Numbered from the stretch's first letter, positions 1-7,270 are shown. The stretch is 9,563 bases of DNA from DASYSA01 sp036003885 (GCA_036003885.1 DASYSA010000084.1:1-9563); one strand, 5' to 3'. The notes: generated by a model not told the origin, from the sequence alone. Program-made: numbers and translations.

Positions 1-1991
1 AGAGCACGATGGGCCAGGCCGATTTCACGATCGAGTACCCGCCTATGCACGATCTTGCGGTCAGTGATAATAAGGCTCTCAGGTTGGTTCACGACTACCT
101 GCTAAACGTCGATCCCGAGCCTCATCGCAAGGTCTTCCTGAAGGAGTTTCACACGAGCCAGACCCCGGAGTTCTGCTCCTCTTGCCACAAAGTGCATCTG
201 GACGTGCCCGTCAACGACTATCGCTGGTTCCGGGGATTCAACGACTACGACAACTGGCAGGCTTCGGGAATATCGGGAGAAGGGGCGCGATCGTTTTATT
301 ATCCGCCCAAATCGCAGAAGTGCGCCGACTGCCATATGCCGCTGGTCGCCGCGGTAGACCCGGCGTCTCGCGACGGCAAGGTACACTCTCATCGGTTCCC
401 GGCAGCCAACACGGCGCTGCCCTACGTCAATCAGGATGCTGAGCAGTTGAAGGTCACGCAGGACTTCCTGCGCGACGGCCAGGTCACCGTCGACATATTT
501 GGGCTTGTCCGGGCGGGTGAGATCCAGGCTCCACAAAAGAGAGTGGGCGCTTCCGAGGAACAGCGCGCGGCAAGCACCTTTGCTGTGGGAGAGGAGTCAA
601 TGGACTTCGGTGCTCAGCAGGGATTCATCTCGCAGCCCGTCGAAGTAATTGCCCCGCTCGGCCGTGTAGATGCGTCGGTTCGAAGAGGGGATTCGGTTCG
701 CGTGGAAGTCGTGGTTCGAACACGCAAGGTCGGACACTTTTTTCCAGGCGGAACCGTTGATGCGTTCGACGTCTGGGTTGAGCTGGAAGCAGTAGACGAC
801 AAAGGGCAGACTATCTTCCATAGCGGCGAAGTGAGAGATGGCGGCAGCGGGCCGGTTGAAACCGGCGCGCACTTCTACCGAAGCTTGCAGCTGGATGACC
901 ACGGCAATCCCATAAGCCGTAGAAATGCCTGGATGACACGCTCGGTGGCCTATGTGCGTCTGATTCCTCCGGGAGCCGCAGACACGATTCACTATCGCCT
1001 CAATATTCCGGAGAACTGCGGCGACAAGATCTTTTTGAAGGCCAAGGTCAACTATCGCAAGTTCGCCTGGTGGACCACGCAGTGGGCCTTCGCCGGCGTC
1101 AGGGATCCTGAGCAGAAGGAGTTCTCGCTCGAGCACGGGCACGACGATGGGCGATGGGTCTTCACCGGTGATACATCAGGAGTATCGGGAAAGATAAAAG
1201 CCATTCCGGATATCCCGATAACGGTGATGTCCTACCAGGAGACGTCGCTGAGTGTGTTGCCTGCGAAGGCACCGCTGCCCGACATCAGACCCTTTCTCGA
1301 CAAGTCCGTGCGTGAGCGATGGAACGACTACGGGATCGGGCTGCTTCTTCAGGGTGACATCAAGGGAGCGGAAGCGGCCTTTTTGAAAGTGACCGAGATG
1401 GATCCGGAGTACGCGGACGGATGGGTGAATGTAGGCAGGGCTCGAGTCCAGGAAGGCAACATGGAGGCGGCGGAGCAGATTTTGAGCAAGGCTCTCGAGG
1501 TGAATCCCAACCTGGCCAAGTCCCATTTCTTCCTGGCCATGGCGATCAAGCCAATGGGCCGCTACGATGAAGCACTCGAGCATTTGCGAATCGCGGCCGG
1601 CTTGTATCCACGGGATCGAGTAGTTGTGAATCAGATCGGGCGTGTGCTGTTCTTGAAGCGACAGTACAAGGAAGCCATCGACGAGTTCAAGAAGGTGCTG
1701 AAGATAGATCCCGAAGACCTGCAAGCTCATTACAATCTGATGCTCTGCTATCAGGGATTGGGCAATGCGGAGATGGCGGCAAACGAGCAGGTTCTTTACA
1801 AGCGGTTCAAGGCCGACGAGTCTTCACAGGCCATCACCGGACCGTATCGCCAACTTCATCCTGATGACAACAACGAACGGCAGCAGATACACGAGCACCG
1901 GTCGGTGGCGCTAACAAAGCGCCCATCGGGCACCGAGTACGAACCGTCAAAACAGAAACGGGTGGGCCGCATCTCGGCTCAATCAAAGTGA
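1..1991 (+). CDS. Multiheme c-type cytochrome with C-terminal TPR repeats (5'-partial)
   Basis: The reading frame is open to the left edge (first whole codon at base 3). The ATG at 9 has no ribosome binding site and no signal peptide follows, so the true start probably lies upstream; residues below are counted from that Met. Two c-haem sites are visible, C56-S-S-C59-H60 and C105-A-D-C108-H109, which implies export and haem attachment in the periplasm. Residues about 200-400 look like a beta-rich domain with a GHFFPGG segment (242-248) that may supply a haem ligand; this is inference. Residues about 436-605 hold five 34-residue TPRs, with typical A/G-Y-A and DP positions such as EALEHLRIA and EAIDEFKKVLKIDPED. 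A basic, low-complexity tail (606-660) follows. TPRs usually mediate protein contacts, so this is probably an electron carrier that docks partners. It heads the visible operon, 19 bp before the lipoprotein gene. Further haem motifs may lie upstream of the window. Confidence 0.85.
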   Translation, partial: STMGQADFTIEYPPMHDLAVSDNKALRLVHDYLLNVDPEPHRKVFLKEFHTSQTPEFCSSCHKVHLDVPVNDYRWFRGFNDYDNWQASGISGEGARSFYYPPKSQKCADCHMPLVAAVDPASRDGKVHSHRFPAANTALPYVNQDAEQLKVTQDFLRDGQVTVDIFGLVRAGEIQAPQKRVGASEEQRAASTFAVGEESMDFGAQQGFISQPVEVIAPLGRVDASVRRGDSVRVEVVVRTRKVGHFFPGGTVDAFDVWVELEAVDDKGQTIFHSGEVRDGGSGPVETGAHFYRSLQLDDHGNPISRRNAWMTRSVAYVRLIPPGAADTIHYRLNIPENCGDKIFLKAKVNYRKFAWWTTQWAFAGVRDPEQKEFSLEHGHDDGRWVFTGDTSGVSGKIKAIPDIPITVMSYQETSLSVLPAKAPLPDIRPFLDKSVRERWNDYGIGLLLQGDIKGAEAAFLKVTEMDPEYADGWVNVGRARVQEGNMEAAEQILSKALEVNPNLAKSHFFLAMAIKPMGRYDEALEHLRIAAGLYPRDRVVVNQIGRVLFLKRQYKEAIDEFKKVLKIDPEDLQAHYNLMLCYQGLGNAEMAANEQVLYKRFKADESSQAITGPYRQLHPDDNNERQQIHEHRSVALTKRPSGTEYEPSKQKRVGRISAQSK

Positions 1992-1992
1992 C

Positions 1993-1999
1993 AAAGGAG
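1993..1999 (+). promoter_or_regulatory. Ribosome binding site for the CRTAC1 gene
   Basis: AAAGGAG lies 11 nt before the GTG at 2011, in the short gap after the cytochrome stop codon. It decides in favour of the GTG start, which also yields a complete lipoprotein signal peptide; starting at the internal Met16 would lose most of it. Confidence 0.7.
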
Positions 2000-2010
2000 C
2001 AAGGTTAGAA

Positions 2011-3831
2011 GTGAAGGACCTACAACGATTTCTGGCTGCATGCCTTCTTGCTTCGATGTTGACTCTCCCGCTGACCGGGTGTGTGGGGGCGCCGGCCGAC
2101 GATTCGGCTCCAGGTGGGTCCGACAAACAGCGGCCCGCCGAGCAGCAGCCCGCCAACGCCCAAGCCGTTCAGGCGCCGGCTCCAGCGCCCGCCGAAGCTC
2201 CGCGATACTCCGGCCCTATCGCATTCACTGACGTAACCGGGCAGGCGGGGATCAAGTTCAAGCATAACAGCGGCGCCTTCGGCAAGAAGTACCTCCCCGA
2301 GACGCTGGGAAGCGGGTGCGCATTTCTGGACTACGACAACGACGGCTGGCAGGACATACTCTTGGTCAACTCGATGAACTGGCCGGAGCGCAAGGGAGCG
2401 AAGTCGTTTCCCGCGCTCTATCACAACAACAAGAACGGCACATTCACGGATGTCACGGTGGAGGCCGGTCTGGCGACCGAGATGTATGGGCTTGGATGCG
2501 CCGCGGCGGACTTTGACAACGACGGCAATGTCGATATCTACATCACATGTTTGGGGCCAAACCATCTCTTTCGAAATCTCGGCGGGGGAAAGTTCACCGA
2601 TGTGAGTGCGAAGGCCGGCGTTGCCGATCCGGGCTTTTCAACGAGCGCAGCCTGGTTCGACTACGATAAGGATGGCAAGCTGGATCTATTCGTCTGCCAC
2701 TATGTTGACTGGTCTCTCGAGAAGGACCTCTACTGCACGCTCGATGGGAAGAATAAGTCGTACTGCACGCCCGAGTCCTATAAGGGGCAGAGCTCGACTC
2801 TGTATCACAACAAGGGAGATGGCTCTTTTGAGAATGTGACCGAACGCGCAGGTCTGCGCGATCCGACATCCAAGTCGCTTGGGGTTACTCTCCTCGACTA
2901 TGACAGCGATGGTTGGATGGACCTGTTTATCGCTAACGATACCCAGCCGAACAAGCTCTACCACAACAAAGGCGACGGCACTTTTAGCGACACGGCGATG
3001 GCGGCAGGCGTGGCCTTCAGCGAGGCGGGAGTTGCCCGGGCAGGAATGGGAGTTGATGCGGCCGACTACGATGGGTCTGGGCGGCCCAGCTTGATCATCG
3101 GAAACTTCTCCAATGAGATGATGGCGCTCTATCACAACGAAGGCACGGGACTCTTCATTGATGAAGCCCCGACTTCCACAATCGGACAGACCTCGCTTTT
3201 GACGTTGAGCTTTGCTTGCTTCTTCTTCGACTACGATCTCGACGCCTTGCCCGACATCTTCGCCGCAAATGGGCACGTCTCTGACGACATCAGTACCGTT
3301 CAACCCAAGGTCAAGTATGCCGAGCCGCCTCACCTGTTTCGGAACCTGGGTAAGAAGAAATTTGAGTCAATGGGTTCGAAGCTCGGCGCGGCGCTGCAGA
3401 AGCCGATGGTCGCCCGAGGCGCGGCCTACGGCGACTTCGATAACGATGGGGATCTGGACCTGCTCATCATGAGCAATAACGGCCCGGCTCGATTACTTCG
3501 CAACGACGGTGGCAATCAGAACAACCTGCTGCGAATCAGGACCATCGGGGCAACTTCAAATCGTGACGGCATCGGCGCCAAAGTCACGCTCAAAACAGCC
3601 GGCGGCGCTACCCTGTGGAGCATCGTCAAGACGGGCTCCGGTTATTGTTCACAGAGCGAACTTCCATTGACCTTCGGTTTGGGTAAGGCCGAGAAAGTAC
3701 TGAGCCTTGAAGTGATATGGCCGAGCGGCCGAAAGGACGCTATTGGCGAGGTAAATGCCAATCAGTCCATCTCGATCGAAGAAGGCAAAGGTATCGTAGC
3801 GGCGCAGCCGATCACATTTGCTCTGCCATAG
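2011..3831 (+). CDS. CRTAC1-family lipoprotein: FG-GAP/VCBS repeats plus ASPIC/UnbV domain
   Basis: A predicted exported lipoprotein of 606 residues starting at GTG. The signal peptide ends in lipobox L21-T22-G23-C24, followed by a Pro/Ala/Gln-rich linker to about residue 68. The body holds seven FG-GAP-like repeats, each a DxDxDG-type calcium loop followed by an LYHNxGxGxF or LFRNLGxxxF strand. The loops start at D107, D167, D217, D296, D352, D407 and D475; D352 (DYDGSG) and D407 (DYDLDA) are degenerate. This pattern predicts a beta-propeller. Residues about 516-585 match the ASPIC/UnbV domain (SNRDGIGAKV, then GSGYCSQSELPLTFGLG and VIWPSGR). Length is normal for bacterial CRTAC1 proteins. 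The family's biochemical role is poorly known; extracellular binding or scaffolding is the usual guess. Translational spacing (19 bp after the cytochrome, 18 bp before the oxidoreductase) suggests a shared function at the cell envelope. Confidence 0.92.
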   Translation: MKDLQRFLAACLLASMLTLPLTGCVGAPADDSAPGGSDKQRPAEQQPANAQAVQAPAPAPAEAPRYSGPIAFTDVTGQAGIKFKHNSGAFGKKYLPETLGSGCAFLDYDNDGWQDILLVNSMNWPERKGAKSFPALYHNNKNGTFTDVTVEAGLATEMYGLGCAAADFDNDGNVDIYITCLGPNHLFRNLGGGKFTDVSAKAGVADPGFSTSAAWFDYDKDGKLDLFVCHYVDWSLEKDLYCTLDGKNKSYCTPESYKGQSSTLYHNKGDGSFENVTERAGLRDPTSKSLGVTLLDYDSDGWMDLFIANDTQPNKLYHNKGDGTFSDTAMAAGVAFSEAGVARAGMGVDAADYDGSGRPSLIIGNFSNEMMALYHNEGTGLFIDEAPTSTIGQTSLLTLSFACFFFDYDLDALPDIFAANGHVSDDISTVQPKVKYAEPPHLFRNLGKKKFESMGSKLGAALQKPMVARGAAYGDFDNDGDLDLLIMSNNGPARLLRNDGGNQNNLLRIRTIGATSNRDGIGAKVTLKTAGGATLWSIVKTGSGYCSQSELPLTFGLGKAEKVLSLEVIWPSGRKDAIGEVNANQSISIEEGKGIVAAQPITFALP

Positions 3832-3834
3832 GCT

Positions 3835-3840
3835 GAAGGA
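3835..3840 (+). promoter_or_regulatory. Ribosome binding site for the GMC oxidoreductase gene
   Basis: GAAGGA is placed 9 nt before the GTG at 3850, just after the TAG of the preceding gene. It supports the GTG start, which keeps a short natural N-terminus before the FAD-binding glycine motif. Confidence 0.6.
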
Positions 3841-3849
3841 TCTCCTCCC

Positions 3850-5496
3850 GTGCAGATAATCAAGGAACCGAGAGTGCACGACGTGGTAGTGATCGGGTCG
3901 GGAGCCTCCGGAGGAATGGCTGCGTGGAATCTCACCCGCCAGGGCGTCAACGTTCTGATGCTGGATGCCGGCCAGCGGTTCAATAAGAAGGACTTCTGGA
4001 TTCACGTCTGGCCCTATGAATATCGCGAGCGAACGCGACGGGGCGAACGGCCCTACAACTTCTACTTAAACACCTCCGAGCAGCCGTACCTCACCCCGCC
4101 CGACAGGCCATTCCAACTCATCCGGGTCTGGGGCCTCGGTGGCAAGACCAACGTCTGGGGTCGTGTCAGCCTCAGGTATTCCGACCTCGATTTCAAATCC
4201 GCCGAGCGCGACGGCTGGGAGATTCCATGGCCCATCGGCTATAAGGACATAGCCCCATACTATGACAGAGTCGACCGCCTGATCGGCGTGTGCGGAGGGG
4301 ATGACGACTCGGACTCTCTACCCGGGAGCGAGTATCACCTGCCGCCTCCGGCTCCCAGATGCGGCGAAATGCTCTTGAAGAAGGCGGCTGGACGTGCCGG
4401 CATTCCCATCGTCAGTGGAAGGCGTGCCGTCCTCACTCGCAATCACAACGGCTTTGCAAAGTGTCACTACTGTGGCCGATGCGGAGACGGATGTGATACG
4501 TCGAGCTTCTTCAATGCCGCAGACTACCTGGTGGATCCTGCTCTTAAGACCGGCAGGCTGAAGATCAGAACCAACGCGGTTGTCGCCCGGATTCTCGTGA
4601 ACAAGGAGGGCCGGGCAAGCGGAGTCCAGTACTTCGACAGAAACACCAAACAGGAGTATCAAGTGCGTGCCAGGGTCGTGGTGCTCGGGGCCAGCTGCAT
4701 AGATTCAACGAGAATACTGCTCAACTCGAAGTCGGACCGCTTTCCGAACGGCATCGGGAATGGTTCAGGTGTCATCGGGAAATATCTCTGCGAACAGGTC
4801 AGGTTCCACGTCAAAGCCTTCCTTCCCCAGTTGTATGGCCGCGAGACTACGAACGACGATGGTATAGGCGGCGAGCACATTTACCTGCCGAGATTCAATC
4901 ATCGAGGACCGAAGCGGGACTACCTTCGAGGGTTCGGTATGCAGTTTTGGGGAAGCGGCTGCCAGGCGGGCGCGGGTCACTACGCAAAAGAGCTTCCTGG
5001 CTTTGGCTCGAGCTTCAAGAAGGATATCAAGAAGCACTATCCGGCGTGGGTGGAGATTCATCCTTATGGAGAGACGTTGCCGCGCCCCGACAATTACGTC
5101 ACGGTCGATGGAACTCCCGCCGACAAGTACGGCGTTCCCTTGCCAAAGATTGTCTACTCAATCGGGGACAACGAGCGGAAGATGGTCGTGGAGATGTATG
5201 ACACGGTCGAGATGATTCTGAAGGAGGCAGGGGGCGAAGTCTTTGACCTGCGGCGTGGCAGGACCGACAGTAATGGATCAGCCATACATGAACATGGCAC
5301 TTGCAGAATGGGAGCCGATCCGAAGAGATCGGCGCTGAACGAGTTCTGCCAGATGCATGAAGTGAAGAACCTGTTTGTCGTGGACGGGAGCGCTTTCACT
5401 ACGGCGTCTGAGAAGAACCCGACCCTGACTATCCTCGCGATGGCCTGGCGGGCGACGGACTACCTTGGGGAGCAACTCAAGCGGGGCCGATTGTGA
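3850..5496 (+). CDS. GMC-family FAD-dependent oxidoreductase with Cys cluster
   Basis: A full-length 548-residue glucose-methanol-choline family flavoenzyme, which oxidises an alcohol or sugar-type CH-OH group; the substrate cannot be read from sequence. The Rossmann FAD motif is G16-S-G18-A-S-G21 after a hydrophobic strand, with an acidic residue at D39. WGLGGKTNVWGR (94-105) is the GMC segment near the flavin. The C-terminal domain has H480-E-H-G-T-C-R-M-G and, 43 residues later, N523-P, fitting the catalytic His and Asn pair of the family. C205-x2-C208-x2-C211-x3-C215 (CHYCGRCGDGC) is an extra cluster suited to an Fe-S centre, as in dehydrogenase-type members that pass electrons to cytochromes rather than to oxygen. 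No Sec or Tat signal is visible, so it is either cytoplasmic or exported with a partner such as a gluconate 2-dehydrogenase subunit 3-like protein, which is not in the window. It is the last gene of the operon and converges on the regulator gene, with 57 bp between. Confidence 0.93.
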   Translation: MQIIKEPRVHDVVVIGSGASGGMAAWNLTRQGVNVLMLDAGQRFNKKDFWIHVWPYEYRERTRRGERPYNFYLNTSEQPYLTPPDRPFQLIRVWGLGGKTNVWGRVSLRYSDLDFKSAERDGWEIPWPIGYKDIAPYYDRVDRLIGVCGGDDDSDSLPGSEYHLPPPAPRCGEMLLKKAAGRAGIPIVSGRRAVLTRNHNGFAKCHYCGRCGDGCDTSSFFNAADYLVDPALKTGRLKIRTNAVVARILVNKEGRASGVQYFDRNTKQEYQVRARVVVLGASCIDSTRILLNSKSDRFPNGIGNGSGVIGKYLCEQVRFHVKAFLPQLYGRETTNDDGIGGEHIYLPRFNHRGPKRDYLRGFGMQFWGSGCQAGAGHYAKELPGFGSSFKKDIKKHYPAWVEIHPYGETLPRPDNYVTVDGTPADKYGVPLPKIVYSIGDNERKMVVEMYDTVEMILKEAGGEVFDLRRGRTDSNGSAIHEHGTCRMGADPKRSALNEFCQMHEVKNLFVVDGSAFTTASEKNPTLTILAMAWRATDYLGEQLKRGRL

Positions 5497-5553
5497 CTCG
5501 TCTGGTCCCGCGTCCTTACGACAAGGTTAGAGCCGGGCCAAACTGGATGGAAA

Positions 5554-6909
5554 CTAGTCTCGGGTCACGCGCAACTCATGAAGTGCCACAACTGAGATGG
5601 TTGTTGGAATACTGTTCTCTACACCCACTCTTAGGAGCGCCTGATAGTATTTGACGGCTCCACCATCGCCGCCTGCAATGCGCAATCGCTGATTGAGGTC
5701 GTTCAAGTAGTTCTTGCTTGTGACAAATTCGGCGGCGGCCTCGGTGCCCTCGCTGTGAACACCGGCCAGGACCATTACCGTGTCTTCGAAAGAGATATTC
5801 GGCTTAACGGTCACGAGCGCAAAGTCCACTACTAACTCTCCCGTCCTTGAATTGTACTCAGGCTTGTACGCCGTCTCTTCCCCTGCAAGCGGTCTGCGAT
5901 TCTCGATCGTGGCATTGCTGGTGTAGATGAAGTCCTCTTCCAGCGGCAGCTTGCCCGACCACTCATTGGACCATACGCTCCCCAGCAGAATGAGGTTATG
6001 GTTCTTCAAATCCTCAGGGGTCGCGGTGCGGCTCTGCTTTACGAGAGTGTCCTTGCCCGTCGATCTGAACAGGTCTGTGATTCGATACAACCCGATAGCT
6101 TCTCCCATGCCGGTATAATTGTCGGGCGAAAGAATCAGACGCAACTCTCGGCTCTGCTTCATCAGGAACTTGTCCTTCAGGGCATAGGCCAGCTCAGTCT
6201 TTTGCTCGTCGGTGAGTCCCACGGATTGCTTCATCAGGATCTCGGGATCAATCGAGTTCGAGAATCTGTACACCGGTGGGTTACTGATAACGAGCAAGGT
6301 CTGGTCTCCAGCCTTGAGGAAAGGCTCCCAGACAGTGCCGTAGGCCGAGATGTCTTTCAGAAGATTTGCTTGATCGACCTGTCGCTGAAGACTGTGATTT
6401 GATAGCCACATCAGCACCAGGGCTACCAGCGAAACGCCGATGACCGCGCTTACTAACAGCCAGGAACTTTTGCTGGTCCGCGTGGAGGCCGGGGGGTCGC
6501 CGGCAAGAGGCTCAGCGGACGTGAGTGACTTTACTTCGGCTGTTTGAATTGAACGTCGGACGAAGACGGGCTCGTAGCTCCCAATTGGGATATCCAGGCG
6601 AATCTCATCATGCGATCCCTCGGTCTCGTAGTAGAGCTCGAGTTTCTTCCGTACATCGTGTGCCCCGACGCGGACTATCGGATCGGCGGCCGGGTTGTAG
6701 GAGTCGTCGCGTTCGAAGACCTCTCGGCCTATCAGGTATTCGTTGAGCTCGCTGGCGCGACCACTAATGTAGAACTCACAGACCAGCCGCAGGAACTTCC
6801 TCTTCATGGGGGCGTGCACAAAGTGTCTGCTGGTGAGTATCTGCTCCAGCGTCTGGCGGGCGTCGTCTGGGCTAACAGGCGGCTTTTCGTCCGTCAACTT
6901 AGCTACCAT
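5554..6909 (-). CDS. Membrane-anchored one-component regulator (ToxR/CadC-like topology)
   Basis: A 451-residue protein starting at ATG (complement of 6907-6909), with GGAG 8 nt upstream at 6918-6921. Residues about 15-118 form a domain with the pattern SRHF, RLVCEFYISGRASELNEYLIG, REVFERDDSYNPAADPIVRV, DVRKKLELYY and GSYEPVF. From memory, this unit is frequent at the N-terminus of acidobacterial and alphaproteobacterial proteins annotated as cyclase-like or winged-helix regulators; I infer a DNA-binding role but cannot prove it. One membrane helix follows at about 149-169 (WLLVSAVIGVSLVALVLMWL), then about 280 residues predicted to be periplasmic, including NLILLGSVWSNEWSG (305-319). That C-terminal part matches no named sensor I can place. 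The arrangement suggests signal sensing outside the membrane and DNA binding inside. It is divergent from the TonB receptor gene across about 700 bp and convergent with the GMC gene. Confidence 0.75.
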   Translation of the reverse strand: MVAKLTDEKPPVSPDDARQTLEQILTSRHFVHAPMKRKFLRLVCEFYISGRASELNEYLIGREVFERDDSYNPAADPIVRVGAHDVRKKLELYYETEGSHDEIRLDIPIGSYEPVFVRRSIQTAEVKSLTSAEPLAGDPPASTRTSKSSWLLVSAVIGVSLVALVLMWLSNHSLQRQVDQANLLKDISAYGTVWEPFLKAGDQTLLVISNPPVYRFSNSIDPEILMKQSVGLTDEQKTELAYALKDKFLMKQSRELRLILSPDNYTGMGEAIGLYRITDLFRSTGKDTLVKQSRTATPEDLKNHNLILLGSVWSNEWSGKLPLEEDFIYTSNATIENRRPLAGEETAYKPEYNSRTGELVVDFALVTVKPNISFEDTVMVLAGVHSEGTEAAAEFVTSKNYLNDLNQRLRIAGGDGGAVKYYQALLRVGVENSIPTTISVVALHELRVTRD

Positions 6910-6917
6910 GTGATCAT

Positions 6918-6921
6918 CTCC
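6918..6921 (-). promoter_or_regulatory. Ribosome binding site for the membrane regulator gene
   Basis: Read on the minus strand, GGAG stands 8 nt before the ATG. It supports the chosen start codon. Confidence 0.55.
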
Positions 6922-6971
6922 GCCGTGACCGCAGGCTTGCGTTCTTCGGATCGTGGCAGAGGCCCAGGCAT

Positions 6972-7028
6972 GTTAGCCTCCCGTCGAGAAGACCCTGCAG
7001 AAGGGGCCGTTTAGGAATGGTGGCTAAC
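6972..7028. repeat. Inverted repeat GTTAGCC / GGCTAAC upstream of the regulator gene
   Basis: GTTAGCC at 6972-6978 is the exact reverse complement of GGCTAAC at 7022-7028, separated by 43 nt. Inside, GGCCC (6961-6965) and GGGCC (7004-7008) can also pair, though the two pairings cross each other. It lies 63-119 nt upstream of the regulator start, where a regulator operator or leader hairpin could be. The function is unknown. Confidence 0.4.
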
Positions 7029-7143
7029 GGTTAGATCGCCGAAAGCCAAAGCTGAGTTAAGCTGTTAAACTAACTTGTTAATTTACAGTAAGGTGATTGA
7101 CTTCTCAGACTCCTAAGCTACTATGCATAGGTTACTATATAAC
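7024..7143. promoter_or_regulatory. Cluster of GTTA/TAAC half-sites (candidate operator region)
   Basis: Eight GTTA or TAAC tetramers occur in about 120 bp: 7025, 7030, 7056, 7064, 7071, 7077, 7131 and 7140. Several form close inverted pairs: CTAAC-G-GTTAG (7024-7034), GTTA-AAC-TAAC (7064-7074), TAAC-TT-GTTA (7071-7080), and AGGTTA-CTATA-TAACCT (7129-7145). At even base composition about one would be expected. The cluster lies between two divergent genes, one of which encodes a likely regulator, so an operator is plausible. The AT-rich composition raises the chance rate somewhat. Confidence 0.4.
7097..7124 (+). promoter_or_regulatory. Candidate sigma70-type promoter TTGACT-16-TACTAT
   Basis: TTGACT at 7097-7102 and TACTAT at 7119-7124 are separated by 16 bp and lie in the most AT-rich part of the noncoding region. 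Transcription would begin near 7131, inside the inverted repeat at 7129-7145, and would give the receptor gene a leader of about 480 nt or produce a separate RNA. This is motif evidence only. Confidence 0.35.
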
Positions 7144-7145
7144 CT
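7129..7145. repeat. Perfect 6-bp inverted repeat AGGTTA-N5-TAACCT
   Basis: AGGTTA (7129-7134) and TAACCT (7140-7145) flank the 5-nt spacer CTATA. It starts 4 nt after the candidate -10 box and would cover the transcription start, a common place for a repressor site. It could also form a short hairpin at the 5' end of the transcript. Confidence 0.4.
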
Positions 7146-7153
7146 GATTTCTT

Positions 7154-7270
7154 AAGCACCGGCGCATTATAGTTCAGCTGACGCAGTTTTGCCAAGCTCG
7201 TGCGGTTCAGGGTTGAACTGTCAGCTGGGGGCATAATCACAAGATCAGGCGAGCACATTCCTGGGTGCTT
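7154..7270 (+). ncRNA. Candidate structured RNA element (nested inverted repeats)
   Basis: Complementary segments nest in order: AAGCACC (7154-7160) with GGTGCTT (7264-7270); ATTAT (7166-7170) with ATAAT (7233-7237); CAGCTGAC (7175-7182) with GTCAGCTG (7220-7227); and an inner hairpin GTTCA (7205-7209) with TGAAC (7214-7218) closed by a 4-nt loop. The outer helix has a large internal loop on the 3' side. No known family (tmRNA, 6S, SRP, RNase P or a classical riboswitch) was recognised. It lies just downstream of the candidate promoter at 7097-7124, so it would be in that transcript. The CAGCTG core is itself palindromic, which weakens the case. Confidence 0.25.

Noticed and set aside
9..11. 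ATG at 9 as the true start of the cytochrome gene
   Set aside because: There is no ribosome binding site in the 8 bases before it, the frame is open to the window edge, and a haem-binding protein needs a signal peptide, which is absent here.
597..1142. 181-codon minus-strand frame inside the cytochrome gene
   Set aside because: It is antisense to the cytochrome's beta-rich segment with no family resemblance.
1176..1730. 184-codon minus-strand frame over the TPR region
   Set aside because: It is the shadow of the TPR coding sequence; the composition is that of a reversed frame, with no motif or ribosome binding site.
2686..3333. 215-codon open frame on the minus strand inside the CRTAC1 gene
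   Set aside because: It is antisense to a clearly conserved protein with repeated calcium-loop motifs, has no recognisable domain, and arises from the high-GC codon pattern of the real gene.
5497..5553. Bidirectional terminator between the convergent GMC and regulator genes
   Set aside because: No stem longer than 4 bp followed by a T-run was found in this 57-bp gap; termination must rely on something not visible here.
7205..7218. T-arm-like sequence GTTCAGGGTTGAAC suggesting a tRNA
   Set aside because: No acceptor stem, anticodon arm or D-arm can be laid out around it; the arm lacks the usual TTCGANTC pattern.
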